A DNA stretch of 64,000 nucleotides from Liolophura sinensis (GCF_032854445.1 NC_088299.1:7666324-7730323); one strand, 5' to 3'. Numbered from the stretch's first letter, positions 46,656 through 58,770 are shown. The notes: generated from the letters alone by a model not told the origin. Program-made: numbers and translations.

Positions 46656-47094
46656 TACGGTGGCCCATATATGACATTTTCCTTTTTTCTTAACTTTTGT
46701 AACTTTTCTTTTAGGTTTTCACCTGGGTGAAGTGAAAACGGTTTTCACCCAGGTGGAATAATTCTCATCCAGGTGGAAAAGGTTTTCACTCAGGTGGAAA
46801 CTCATGTGATGCAAGAAGCCTCGCTCTCGTTTCCGTGGGCAGAATGACGATGAACAACAACATGTAAGAACTTCAGCATGACGGAGATAGGCGTGGATGA
46901 GACAAGTCACATGGAATTCCACACGACCTCCCTATAGAGTATCCACAAAATTTTATCTGTAGTCAAAATGATTTCATCTTCCATTAATAACCCGTCCTCA
47001 AGTCTTGCATCACGTGAGTTTCCACCCAGATGGAAACCTAAGAAAAAGTTGCAAAGTTAAGAAAAAGGGAAAATGTCGTATATGGGCCACCGTA
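46656..47094. mobile_element. Non-autonomous TIR DNA transposon, 439 bp, 6-bp target-site duplication
   Basis: The termini TACGGTGGCCCATATA (left) and TATATGGGCCACCGTA (right) belong to imperfect inverted repeats of more than 90 bp that include TTTTCTTAACTTT and GGTGGAAACTCATGTGATGC. Flanking ATTAAG at 46650-46655 and 47095-47100 is an exact 6-bp duplication. The left arm carries extra copies of a hairpin unit, TTTTCACCCAGGTGGAA, three or four in tandem, where the right arm has one. No transposase. From memory, IS3EU-type eukaryotic elements have TAYGG-like ends and 6-bp duplications, so that is my first guess at the source; I hold it loosely. Confidence 0.9.
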
Positions 47095-49202
47095 ATTAAG
47101 AGCATATGGTGAATTGCAACGTTGATACCATATTTGAGAAAACTTGAAACCCTTTACCTGAAGTGATGTTTCAGACTTCAATATATTTGCAACAGAACCC
47201 CTTCCTTCAGTTTTTTGACGAAATCGTATAGAGGGTATACAGAATGTTCTACCTACATTTCAGGCTTTTCTCTAAACAAAAGAAACCTACAAATATGGAA
47301 AACAATTGGTGTTTTTAAGTTTGTACTTACAAAATACAAATTACACGGAAAGTTTCCAAAAAAAAACTTTTCGTGTTGGAAAATTATTTTTAAACTGTAA
47401 TGAGATTTGGCTTCAATTTCTAAATAATCTATATTTTCAAATACATGTGTTACAGAGAACACCTAAAACTGCATACGATGCCTGTACACAGACGCAGATT
47501 GCATACGTTATGGTATGGGCCAGGTGATACTGTGAATCATAGTCAACTCTGCCATGCTGAAACATTTCAGCCAATCAAAGTGAGTATAGTGGTTGATGCT
47601 CTCCGAACGTTAACTTATATTTGCCTGACAAAATGCATTCGATAATAATATTAGTTTGACATCATAGAAAGTTAGTTTATCATATTGTTTTGAAAACGTT
47701 TGTGGACAGCATTTGTGAGCTGTTGAACCGAGTGCCCAACAGTGATATGTTTTGATGGCAAGTTTTTATATGGCAAACGAAGTCACGATGTGTAATTCCA
47801 GTCGACAAATATTTAATGTGATGATCTTTTCAGAGTGTCGCACATGTGTTGTTGGTTATTTAAGACGACTGGGTTTTGTCTGCCGGGTTTTTTTCCTCAG
47901 GGTTTTTGTCTGCCGGGGTTTTTGCTCACCGGGGTTTTTGTTTTTTTGGAAAATTGATCACAAAATTACCATAAAATTTGTATCTGTGTTCACGTCGAAT
48001 GTCTTTTTCAATAATAGTTATTATACATGGTATTATACACGGCTCAAGGTTACTGCCATTATCGTAAGAATGGAATACTGGTAACATTATTTGGGGCTGA
48101 AAAGTAATAGTATTAAGAAAAGGTGTGCTAGTGGAAAGCTTCTCTGTTTATCAAATAACTATGATAATTCTGCATGACCCTTTGGGGGTTAGGGGGTTAT
48201 AAGGCAAAAATAATTCTGTACCAAAAGAATTGACACATTAATACGTTCTTAATACGTGTACTATACGTCGTGTGATTTACTTGAACATGCAAGATGTTTT
48301 ATAACATACATATTTTCCGTTTATTTCTTTCAATTCACATAATAATTTTGCCTGTACACCAAACGCGCAAACGAGCGATGTTCATGGACAATCACAAAGT
48401 TTATATCCCAAAACCAAGGAGCAAGATAGGAAAACTAGCAATAAGCATATTCGGATGTCAACTGCAGATCTCGATTACGTTCCTCGTCGTTACGTACACC
48501 CCACAGACCAAAACACATTCAACAGACACATACTTTGTCTTTGTGGCAATGTCTGATCGCGTTACAAGTGAAATACTCCAGCTGTCGTACTGACCATTGT
48601 TTTTACGTCAACTATTGTCTAGACAGGCGGCCAGGGACGCATCATTACATTGTAAACAGTCAGCTGGCGTAACATGAATATTGTCTTCTTCTGTCTAGAC
48701 ATGACTGATATTTTTACTGAGACCGTCAAGACAATGTCATTAACTTTTGTCATTATGTTCGGCTGGAAACCCAAACAAATGCTGTAAACATGTCAAACAT
48801 TTCCGTCTTCTATTTGTCTTTCTGGTTGCCAAATTTGAGTAGATCAGCCTTTTGCTGATAAATCACTTTACTATCTCCTCTAGACAGACCTCTCAGTTCC
48901 AGCCTTACGTTTTGAAGGCTTGTCCGGTGCTTTTTATTCAAACGTATTATATGGGAAACTGCTGTCCATTTCAATATTTTACCACAGTGGCGATCCCTAG
49001 TCCTTTAAGGGTAAGGAACACAATAACTCCCCAAAACCAAATTGGTAACAAAAATACCCTTCAACGCGCAATAATTGCTTTAAGCTTGCGTTTTCAAGTT
49101 ATAGAGTACGCAAATCTCGATTGGCTGTGGCACATCATCTTAACCATTGGGATGAGTATAAGTAGAATGCCAGTCTTGTAAAGAAATCCCTTAATTTGCA
49201 GA
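47095..49202. other. Gene-free stretch
   Basis: Contains the GGGTTTTT array (47871-47948) and two GTCTAGAC palindromes (48617-48624, 48693-48700). No credible exon. The 110-codon frame at 47752-48084 reads through the G/T-rich array. Confidence 0.3.
47871..47948 (+). repeat. Short GGGTTTTT array
   Basis: Five GGG(G)TTTTT blocks every 14-17 bp, separated by GTCTGCCG, CCTCAG, GTCTGCCG and GCTCACC. The G-runs could form a quadruplex. Confidence 0.7.
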
Positions 49203-49350
49203 AGGAGCCTCCCACCAATGAGTTCAAATCCAGCTCATGCAGGCTTCCCCCTTAGTAGTACGTGGGTAGCTCTGCAGCAACCCACGTACAAGTGGGTTGT
49301 ATAAGTGAAATGTTCTCGCGCAAAACACGAAACATATAAATAAATAAATG
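49203..49350 (+). repeat. SINE-A with internal deletions
   Basis: GGAGCCTCCCACCAATGAG, TTCAAATCCAGCTCATGCAG, GCAGCAACCCACGTAC, GTATAAGTGAAATGTTCTCG and an (AAAT)n end. The GC-rich core is missing. Confidence 0.75.
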
Positions 49351-49526
49351 AATTTAAATTATTTTTGAAGTCTAAAGAGTCTGGGGGTTAGTTACAGTGT
49401 GTTGAACTGACAACGGGTTATTGCACTCACCAAGATAATGTTAATTCCTGTAACGAACGTGTTCCCCAAGGCTTGTTATTGAAAGAACAAGTATAGAACA
49501 GCACGATGCGTTCATTTGGAATATTG

Positions 49527-49617
49527 ATTTATTTTCTTGATTGATGCTTATGGCGTCAATATTATGATGGAGGAAAGCTAGACAAAGCACGGGGGAAATT
49601 TACGACCATCGGCTAAG
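49527..49617 (-). repeat. SINE-A remnant
   Basis: TTTATTTTCTTGATTGATGC, ATTATGATGGAGGAAAGC and GCACGGGGGAAATTTACGAC. The tail-to-core junction is deleted. Confidence 0.6.
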
Positions 49618-49875
49618 TATGGGAATGGTATACAGGCATTATCCGGATTACCGAGATTTATATTTTTTTCTAATTATTGATCACATAAGAATTGGGTTTG
49701 TACGTACAGTATCTACAAAAAGAAAAACAAATGAATGATATCCGAACAAGATGTATCCGCGGACAAGCGTAAATGTCGAAGGATAATGAAAATTCGAGCA
49801 CTTACAGGCTCTGGCTGGGCAAATATTAGAACACACCCAAAGGAACCCCTCCTTTCATCCCTAATCAAATAATTG

Positions 49876-50200
49876 GCGGAGTATCGACTAGTTCGATGTT
49901 GAAGATGAAAAGTATGACATCACATTCAGAATCGAAGTAAAGTGCTATGTACATGTCCTTTCTCAAATTAGTTTCACTGTTACATAATTCATTATATCTG
50001 TGTTGTCTGACATGTTTCGCTACTGGCGTATTCCACGTCACCATACAATGGCCCGCATTATTGGTAGAGCGCACTGGGTTGAAACATGTTCCCTTCCACC
50101 AAGGCCAGTTCACTTCCTGAAGAATAATACCGAAACAGAAACACCAAGAATAAAGATTATTAAAGCACGATATCATTGGTCACTGTTTTGGACTTCATCA
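49876..50200 (+). repeat. Diverged copy of the block at 57583-57900
   Basis: TTGAAGATGAAAAGT at the start, TACTGGCGTATTCCACGTCA, CCATACAATGGCC, AAGGCCAGTT and ATTATTAAAGCACGATATCA occur in the same order and spacing in 57590-57900. Not a SINE. It belongs with the large duplication of 53-64 kb. Confidence 0.7.
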
Positions 50201-50865
50201 GATTATGGTTGCTCATTACATTCAAGTTTTGGTTTTCTATGATACGATATCATTGTGATATTTCTTTGCTCCGTGACCTCCGTGGGGGTAAATATGAAAT
50301 GCAGGTAGGCATATTCTGAAGTATTACCCAGCATACCACTGGTTTTGGAATAATTATAACGTCACCCGAGGCAATAAATTTTCAAAGATGCATTTTCTGT
50401 GGAACAGTATGGATGCCCATCATACCTGTAATCTTGTAATATTACGTGTCACTAAGAAAGGCAACTTTGGTACCGTATATAAGATAGTGATTTATATACT
50501 TAAGTACAGAGTAAGGAGAGTCCAAATTAGCAAACCAAATTAAGGCAGCAACATTTTAAAAATATTTGAAATGGGTGTTGCGGGTTAAACTCCTTGCTGG
50601 CTTTTGTCGAATAATTTAGACTGGGGGACTCGAGTCCAATTTCAACAATTTCAAACGATTGCTCATTCCAGGTGTTACAAGACTCAACAGATATGCTAGA
50701 GAAAATAAATAAGCGGACTGAGGAGATCCCAGTGAAACCTTCTGGGCGAGTCTGCAAGATCTTTACCACACCGAAAGCTTTAATAACTGTGAGACTACAC
50801 CACTACACCCACTGGAGAGTTTCAATCAAGCAACGAACTTTTTTGTCTGTATGATTTGCATGAGG

Positions 50866-51037
50866 AAACAGATAAATAAAAAAAACTTTGGCATTCAAAG
50901 GGAATTTTATCTTTATTTCTGTTTAATCGTGATTTTTGATATCTCTCAAAGCAAACAGATAAATAAAAAAAAAAACTTTGGCATTCAAAGGGAATTTTAT
51001 CTTTATTTCTGTTTAATCGTGATTTTTGATATCTCTC
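50866..51037 (+). repeat. Recent 87-bp tandem duplication, two copies
   Basis: Copies at 50866-50952 and 50953-51037 start with AAACAGATAAATAAAAAAA and are almost identical. The second has about three extra A in the A-run, and the two differ at their ends (CTCTCAAAGC against CTCTCTATCG). Confidence 0.95.
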
Positions 51038-51542
51038 TATCGATGTAAATTCAACAATATACCTTTGAACAAAACTATTGAAAAAAAATATGCATGGGCG
51101 TAGAGATCGTAAATATCTGCCTTGCTTCCTAGTTTCCCTATTGTTGAGTAGGTCGATCAAATGATTGGCTGGGAGGCAGATGACTTGTGGTAATAAACCA
51201 AATGTTCATCTCAAAATGCTTAAAAAATTTAACCTGCCATATGTGAACCGGAAACCCTCTGACTCCAGGGAGCGCGATATCCCCTGTCATATACCCCATC
51301 TTCGTGGCACAGAGTATAGAAATGACAAAGTACTGAGGATTCATCATAACCTTGTCAATAATAGATTAACCGCATAAATGCTGATTTTCCCTACAGTGTC
51401 ATCCTGTAGGCTCCAGTGCTTATTAATTCATAATCGCATAGGGATTTGTTAATACCTGTATCAAATGGAGTCACTATGCTTAAAGACTCTGTCAGCATAA
51501 CAGCATAATTTGACACACAGCGGAAAATGTCAAAACATTGGT

Positions 51543-51795
51543 TATTTTATTTATTTATTTGATTGGTGTTTTACGCCGTACTCAAGAATATTTCACTTAT
51601 ACGACGGCGGCCAGCATTATGGTGGGTGGAAACCGGGCAGAGCCCGGGGAAATCCACGACCATCCGCAGGTTGCTGGCAGACCTTCCCACTTACGGCCGG
51701 AGTGGAAGCCAGCATGAGTTGGACTTGAACTCACATCGACAGCATTGGTGAGAGACTCCTGGGTCATTACGCTGGGCTAGCGCGCTAACCCACTG
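51543..51795 (-). repeat. SINE-A, full length, with 11-bp target-site duplication
   Basis: Tail (TTTA)n, GGTGTTTTACGCCGTACTCA, core CCGGGCAGAGCCCGGGGAAA, head GGCTAGCGCGCTAACCCACT. The flanking repeats AAAACATTGGT at 51532-51542 and 51796-51806 are exact. The outermost head (GAGCCACGGAGGCCCC) is missing, so the copy is slightly 5'-truncated. Confidence 0.95.
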
Positions 51796-52166
51796 AAAAC
51801 ATTGGTCGACGTTCAGATAAAATGCTTCCAGCTGATATTATCCTTTGTCTTCAGATGCTCTCCTTTCTTAAAAAGACGTCGACACAAAAAAAAAACGTTA
51901 CATAACATGAGTTACCTAGGGCTTGGGGTGAAAAGGCAAAACAGGCTTCGGGTAACGTAATTGGGAACAGTTGTGTATATAGAAAATAGCTTACGTCAGA
52001 CTAGTCAAAACTGATATCATGGCGGCGCTTTCGATTGTCCCATTGTGCTTGAGTTTGTTTAGTTTGAACTGCGATATCTCTGTAAAAATAAAAAATGTAT
52101 GCTTTTTAAACTTTCTTTGGGATACCTTATCGATGAATACATACAGTTAGTCTGAGTGTAACTAAA

Positions 52167-52448
52167 GGGGATCCCCGTGACCGAGGGTGACGGCACAGTG
52201 ATCCGGGAATCTGCCACCAGTGCGGTCGATGTAAGTTCAAGCCAAGCTTATGCTGGCTTCCCTATAGGGCCGTATGTGGGCAAGTCTTCCAGCAACCTAT
52301 GGATGGCCGTGGGCACCCCCCGGGCTCTGCTCGGGTTCCTCCCATCATATTTCCTCAATACCATACATTTACTTATGGACGCACATTGCCTTTGATCCTT
52401 CTATTCAAGGTATTTGAGGATGGCATAAAACACCAATCAAATAATTGA
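52167..52448 (+). repeat. SINE-A, full length, diverged
   Basis: GGGGATCCCCGTGACCGAGG, GTAAGTTCAAGCCAAGC, GGCCGTATGTGGGCAAGTCT, then an extra segment (about 52340-52410) before GGCATAAAACACCAATCAAA. Confidence 0.75.
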
Positions 52449-52767
52449 AAGAAAAATAGGGGCGTGTGAAGGAAAACCTAAATGTGACTCCAGCTTGCAG
52501 AACTAAAATTACTAGACAGTAATTTGTAGATAAAGGTGTAGCAAGTATTGTTGTAATAAATAAAGCATTTCTCAAAGACATCAGGGGGAGTGTTTACTGG
52601 TTTCAAGTCTAGACATCATCTCCATTGTTAGTGTACCATTCGTTTTTGATACATTAAAACCAAACGTTAAGACAGTTGCCAAAATGGTGTCAAAGAGAAG
52701 CGATTTTAAATAGATTAATATCTGACTAATTATATATCATTGTCATAGTATGTTATAGTTATAGTAT

Positions 52768-52864
52768 GTGACTGGTGTTTTACGCAGTATTCAAGAATAT
52801 TTCCCTTATACGACGGTGGCCAGCATTGTGGTGGGCAGAAACCGGGAAGAGCCTGGGGAATCAA
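52768..52864 (-). repeat. SINE-A, 5'-truncated
   Basis: GACTGGTGTTTTACGCAGTA, CTTATACGACGGTGGCCAGC and GAGCCTGGGGAATC. The (TTTA)n tail is lost. Confidence 0.75.
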
Positions 52865-53685
52865 ATATATCAAATATAGGCTAGCATTATGAAAACACGG
52901 AATTTCATGGAAAATGGAGTGTCATTATATATGCCAGTTCAATGAGATATATAGTCCTGTCACATTGCCAATTAAACATGGTTTGGCACTGATAATTTAT
53001 CAGTATATGTCAACATAAATCACTCCACCGGAAGAGAACTGGAGAGAAAAGCACAGTATAATCAAGGTGAATATAAAGACGCCCTTGGCATGAAAGTTAG
53101 ATTTCCGCCCGTTGATAAAGGAATCAATTACTGTGGCCCCGTCTTTCAATGTTCATACACCAAATTCCACCAGGCCTCGTATCCTATATATCCGGCCGAA
53201 CAACAAACACTGCATTAATAAATAATTGCTTCGTTTTAAATAATAGTGACGGAATATGACCGAGCGTTTGTAAGATTTGGAAATTCCAGTGAAACATAAA
53301 CGTGAAACAAAAGCAACAGCAGGAACCGATCAGGAAGGCAGATGGCTCGAGAATTATTAGAAAAAAAAAACCAATTAGCTAATTTGGCTTAAGCAGCTGC
53401 GGTCCATACCGGATTTCCTGATTTGCAATTGCCTGCGTGGCTTAGAAAAAAACAGCATATGTATCAGTCCTAATGAGGTGAAACGCATTAAAATCGTGCT
53501 GATTTGACACAGTGGATATTTTTGCTTTCTTGCCAGGTTATATACTTGCAGACATACAGTTATCCCAGAACGCATTCGTATTCCCCGATATACAGAATTT
53601 CCGAGCCTTGGACTTCGTGGCTTGATGTCGTACATACAAATTGGGATTCTCAACTGTATAGTTTCTTGTCTCAACTTTGCGCTCG

Positions 53686-53782
53686 GGGCCTCCATGGCCG
53701 AGGGAGTTAGCACGCGAACGCGACGCAATGACCCAGGAGCTATTCACCAATGCGACCGCTGTGAGTTTAAGTCCAGCTCATG
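53686..53782 (+). repeat. SINE-A head only (3'-truncated)
   Basis: GGGGCCTCCATGGCCGAGGG, GACCCAGGAGC, GTGAGTTTAAGTCCAGCTCA, then a break. Losing the 3' end is unusual for a retroposed SINE and points to a later deletion. Confidence 0.8.
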
Positions 53783-56250
53783 GAATTTCTGGAGTTCTAT
53801 GCTAAGCATCAACAAAAAATAAACAAGAAGGATATAAACTGATTCTGATCGATTGCAAACAAAATGCATAATTTTGTCATTAAAACGACACAGTTTAAGA
53901 TGTACATGTAGGCAACCTCATCTGCTAATGGACTAACACGATTCTGACAAAAGCATAACGTAAACGCTGATATTTACTGAAAGGTAAGTTGTTCAGATGA
54001 AATAGCAAATCAATTAAGGCTCATATTGACCTACCTGAGTAGAAGGCACAGTCAGTGCGATATGTTTTGTTGAATTAATTAAGGGAAAGAAAACACGAGT
54101 AATGGGTCGCGTGGTTCAACGCCTACTCCGCACGTGAGCAGGCACATGTTCGATATGTCGTGATATTGAACAATTATTTCCGGAGCAAAAGAAATTTTCA
54201 CACCTCTCCCTCGCCTATTTTTCGTTCCACACTGTACTTAAGACATCTATTTGTATGATGGGTTTTTTATGGGAACTATTCCTCTATTTCTGTAGTACTA
54301 GTAAAGTGAACGATGGCGATAACGATGATGACTCACCTACGTAAGATAGCAGAAAGTGCATAAGGTCACGTCATATAACGCAGCACCACTAGCTGGACTA
54401 ATGCGTGAAGATTTCAGATATTTGACAGTTTTATATAATAAATGATGCTCGACTAGCTGGGCTACTACGTGAAGATTTCAGACATTTGACATAAATGATG
54501 TGTGAAAATGTGCTATAAAATGAAGAGTATGGTTTTATTATCCATGGAGTAAGATATGCCAAAAAAGTGAGAAAAATTAGAAAAGAAAAGTCATTTTGAC
54601 ACATATTTCATATTTCTTAATAACCCCTCTGTATTATGCATATTTTCCACCTGTGGTCGGGAATATTCAGAGATAACGTCATCGGCGAACATACTGGAAA
54701 CTCGGGACCACCTTAACGCCTCAGTTCGCTATCTAAATCTAACAACGCTTCTTTGACAGCTATCACCGTAGACGTCACCACAGCAGGCTAATCAATTTCT
54801 TGACCGACCGTTGGGGCGTTTGGCCATTATTACGTCCAGAGAATATGTTTTGTATGTTAGGCTACAAAATCAAACGTTTCATGAATCCTTTGAGGAAAGT
54901 GCAACTGGCCACAACATATACGCACATGAGAGTACGATGTATTTTTTGTGTAAACCACATGGAAATCATATATACCAAGAAGATATTCGATTGTCTTAAT
55001 CAGTATTTGCAAAATAGCAATGATGTAGTTCATGTTCTCTTGCTGTTCTTTTTATAAATTTAACACATAACTTTGTGTTAGAATTGTTCACCAGAGAACG
55101 TGTTTATAAATTATAATTGTAGGCTCTAAGATAAACAATTTCGACTTGAGATGAATATGTCCAGGGAATTACTAGCTGCGACAGACAGCACTATGCGTTG
55201 GTGTTGTTGCTGCCGTTACTGGGAATCCGTCTATCGTTGTTGTTGTTTTTTTGTTTTTTAAATACGCATATATTAGACAGCTTCTCATCGCGCATGTGTC
55301 ATTTTTTTTCTTGATCGTTCATTGTGTTTGATATTTCTGTTTAAATAACACAAAACATATTGTAATTAAGAACGTCTTGTGAGAATTTGTGCGAAATAGG
55401 CTAGCATACATACATAAATGCAAGATCCATCCAGAATTGTTCAGCTGTACGATTACGGTCACTTTTATTGCTGGAGGAAACCTCAATGCCCGTTGTAAAC
55501 CAACGACATTTGGCAAGTTGATGACCGAGGAACATATGATGGGCGATCTGGGCTCAGTTGTTCGAAAGTGTATTTTATTAATACTGGTATTAAGTTATAT
55601 TTTATATTTAAAATTTTAGCCAAACTCATCAGACAGTGCATTTCTCCAAAGACAAAGTATAACAGCAGCAGTTTTACTTCATATTTAATATACACAATTT
55701 CTTTTAGGCTGAGTACAAAATTGAAGACTCGTTTTAAAGTTAAATCTAGTATTAAGCTTTCAACCAGTTTTGAACAACGGGTACCAGAATCCTATATTAA
55801 CTGGTGATAGACTATCACCAAAGTCTGCTTTGTGTTTTCGGCCGTTGTTTGTCTTAGAAGGAGGCCCGGATACCGTCGTTGCTTTTGGTGATAAGTGCGT
55901 AATAAACTTCGTGTCATCTGAGAATAGCCCAAGCAATGTCGTCAACTATAGACCTTTTCACCCAAGTCGCGATATTTTCTCTTTTTCAACCATAGATTTG
56001 TCTGGCACAAGTGGACTGAACTACCTCAAGGCATCCATTGACTGAATCCTCTCTAGATGAGACAAACAAAGACGAACAGAGATCGATAAATCTCATGCGG
56101 ATTCCACCCAAGGGAGTGAGGCGTACATATATGTCTATTATCAGTTCAACGAGAGAATTGGCTTGGCTGCAAACGTATCTTCTCTTTGGGTAGAAGCTAG
56201 AACAGAACATACCACTGCTGTGAACGAGTGAATGACCAATGAGCCTTATA
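53783..56250. other. Gene-free stretch within unit A
   Basis: A tRNA-like relic may lie at about 54108-54163 (GTGGTTCAACGCC / ATGTTCGATATG), too weak to call. Overlapping open frames lack motifs. Confidence 0.3.
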
Positions 56251-56589
56251 TCTCCATCACATCGCTTTCTGGCTTCTCGGAAAGCTAACGACTTCGTTAA
56301 CTTGCGCATAAACTATCCATCTTGAAACGTGTCTTTTGAAAGATTGCACTAACTAGTCAGAGCCTTTGTGTGTTCTGGCATGTTTGATGACGAAGAAGAA
56401 ATAGCCACATCTATACAAGTATCAGACTGGCTAAATATTTATCTCCGTGGTGAATATGCGGTGTGGCTTAATAAGGGATTTCTCGGCGTCGTTATGTAAA
56501 TGTTTGATTTATTGACCACATATCGTGCATCAGGACTTCCCCAAGGCTACCGTCACTCCTACTGTAATGTACGATGCATGTATGCTTGG

Positions 56590-57068
56590 AGTTTAACGTC
56601 GTACTTTACAATTTTCCTATCATATGATTTATTTATTTATTTGATCGGTGTTTTATGCCGAACTCAAGAATACTTCACTTATACAACGGCGGCCAGCATT
56701 ATGGCAGGAGGAAACCGGACAGAACCCGGGGGAAACCCACGACCATCCACACGTTGCTGACAGACCTTCCCACGTATGGCCGGAGAGGACAGTCATATGA
56801 CGACGAGGAGTCATTAGGTGTGTATATATTCTGTCTCTTTGAGGCAAGGCGATTTCCTGCCGCCAAAGTGCTACTGCCGCTGAAATATAATGCCGAAGAC
56901 ACCAGACATGACACCGCACCCAGCTACATTGCTCAGACACCCGACCAACTAATCCTGTTACCTTGATCCACCCTCTCAGTACAGAGCGCCAAGCCAGCCG
57001 GCAATAAGTACCACTTAAAAGCTTTTGGTATCCGTGTTTGATCATGGGTTTCCTGACTTCCAGGTTGT
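56590..57068 (-). repeat. SINE-B, interrupted by a SINE-A
   Basis: The tail GAGTTTAACGTCGTACTTTA (56590-56620) continues after the insert with TCATATGACGACGAGGAGTC, the body ATGCCGAAGACACCAGACAT and a decayed head ending near GGTTTCCTGACTTCCAGG. Confidence 0.8.
56628..56792 (-). repeat. SINE-A, 5'-truncated, nested in SINE-B
   Basis: (TTTA)n, CGGTGTTTTATGCCGAACTC, core CCGGGGGAAACCCACGACC, ending at CCGGAGAGGAC. Flanked by TCATATGA at 56620-56627 and 56793-56800, a sequence that belongs to the host SINE-B. Confidence 0.9.
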
Positions 57069-58770
57069 TCAATACGATGCATAATCACTGTTTTCGAGAA
57101 TTCGTGATTTTTTTTTCTTGAAAATGACGATACACTGGGATTTGTACCAGTGTTTCAAAATGGATACTGTAATACCTGTGTTCCTCATAGGCGTTGTCGG
57201 TATCAGAAAAAATCACAGCTGCCGAAATTTACAATATCTGCGGTTTATTCGAAGACCAGTGGATACCGGATCTACTTCGTACAAAACATCAGAAAAATCT
57301 CCCACATCACAGGCGGTTACAATAAAAACTAGAACTTAATTTTAAAACGTCACTACGATATATAATACTCCGGACGGTGAAATTAAAATCTTAAAAACAG
57401 ACTTATTTTGGAAACTTTACCATAATAAACTGTACAACAAGGTTCTTCAGCCAAGCGAAATTGCCAGGAGATAATGTAAATTCTACCAAACACTGTCTGG
57501 CATTTGTTATATGACAATGTAATCAATATGTCATCAAAGCCTCTCATTTGCAAGGACAAAAAAGCTGTGGACACACTTTCTATTAACTCTGTATTGAAGA
57601 TGAAAAGTCAACATGCGTCCAGTCTAAATAAAGTTCACGCCTGTTTTTCTACACGTGCTTTGACAGATTTGTTTTAGTTTTACTTTTCCATTATATATAT
57701 TGATTGACATTTTGTAATCGACAGTAATTGACATTACTGGCATAATTCATTTCACCATACATGGCCACGTATTGTTAATGGTACATTAATGGTGCGTGAA
57801 AGATGTACCCACGCATCGAGGCCAGTTTGTTTCCATTACACTGGATCAGGGCCACTTGTTCAAAAAATTATTAAAACATGATTTCATTGGCTACGTTGAT
57901 TATTGGTCCAGACGTTTTCATTATGTTCATTTCTTGGACCATCATTGACCCTTAACCTATGCTGTCCTCTCTTGCTACATACATGATCATACAGCTTAAA
58001 GAGCATGCTACAAAGAAGTGAATTATTCTGATACGGAAATTACATTTCAAGAACAGAATGGATGTAGACAGAGATAGTTCAAACATTAAAGGTAAGCCGC
58101 CTTTGATCAGTTGTACAATGTCTCGCCTACGGGAATGTTCTCTTTCAGGTAGTAGATGAACAACCAGGTGTTATCTTCTTCCCTAGAAGATTTACCGGTC
58201 ATTTTACCTGTCGAATTAGAGAGAATGGCTAATTAGATGGGGATGGCAGAATGTACAGAGGTGCTGCGAGAATACAGGGTGACAGTTCACCTGGCACATT
58301 GAATGTCACTACCTTGAGTGGTTGTATACTGCACACAGGATCAAGTTCTAAGCGAAACTCGATTTTCTTTCATGTCGTTTTACATTGATCTTTAAACATA
58401 GGATATAACTATTACCGACACTTTTCACAAGAAAAGCAAAACAAACTTCGATTCGATCCACCCATAATTTCCCAAGAACGCAATACTGACATTGTCTTAG
58501 ACTTAATTACGTCAGTATTAAGCTTAATTTGTGGCATTTTTTCCAGAAATTGAGATAAGAGCTTAAACGATGATTTTCAATTTTATCATTGAAGCCTAAG
58601 AAAAGCCTTGGCATTAGGGTAACATTACGAAGGTAAGTCACAAGTTAGGACAGTAAACTGAAGGTGGATGTCTAAGTCTAACTGTCGTCAAAGAGAGCTT
58701 TCTAATCACGAAACCAGATGATATGTTATGATAGAGCGTTTACATCTGCTTTGGTAATCGTCCGTTGAAA

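Larger units (their letters stand above)
53085..58470 (+). repeat. Segmental duplication, unit A
   Basis: Blocks in this interval recur in the same order and orientation about 5.3-5.9 kb downstream: 53246-53280, 53390-53560, 56052-56560, 57160-57230, 57610-57660 and 58060-58285. The unit was later interrupted by SINE-A (53686-53782) and by a SINE-B/SINE-A nest (56590-57068). Edges are uncertain. Confidence 0.65.

Noticed and set aside
50822-51160. 112-codon frame with an internal peptide repeat
   Set aside because: The repeat is the 87-bp tandem DNA duplication (87 is a multiple of 3), not a protein repeat family.
53375-53728. 117-codon minus-strand open frame
   Set aside because: Overlaps a SINE-A head and a block repeated at 58.9 kb. 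The corresponding frame is not kept in the second copy.
54108-54163. Possible tRNA-like element
   Set aside because: The B box GTTCGATATG is degenerate, and no stem pairing could be made.
56653-57072. 139-codon minus-strand open frame
   Set aside because: It runs through the nested SINE-A/SINE-B pair. The peptide is translated repeat sequence.
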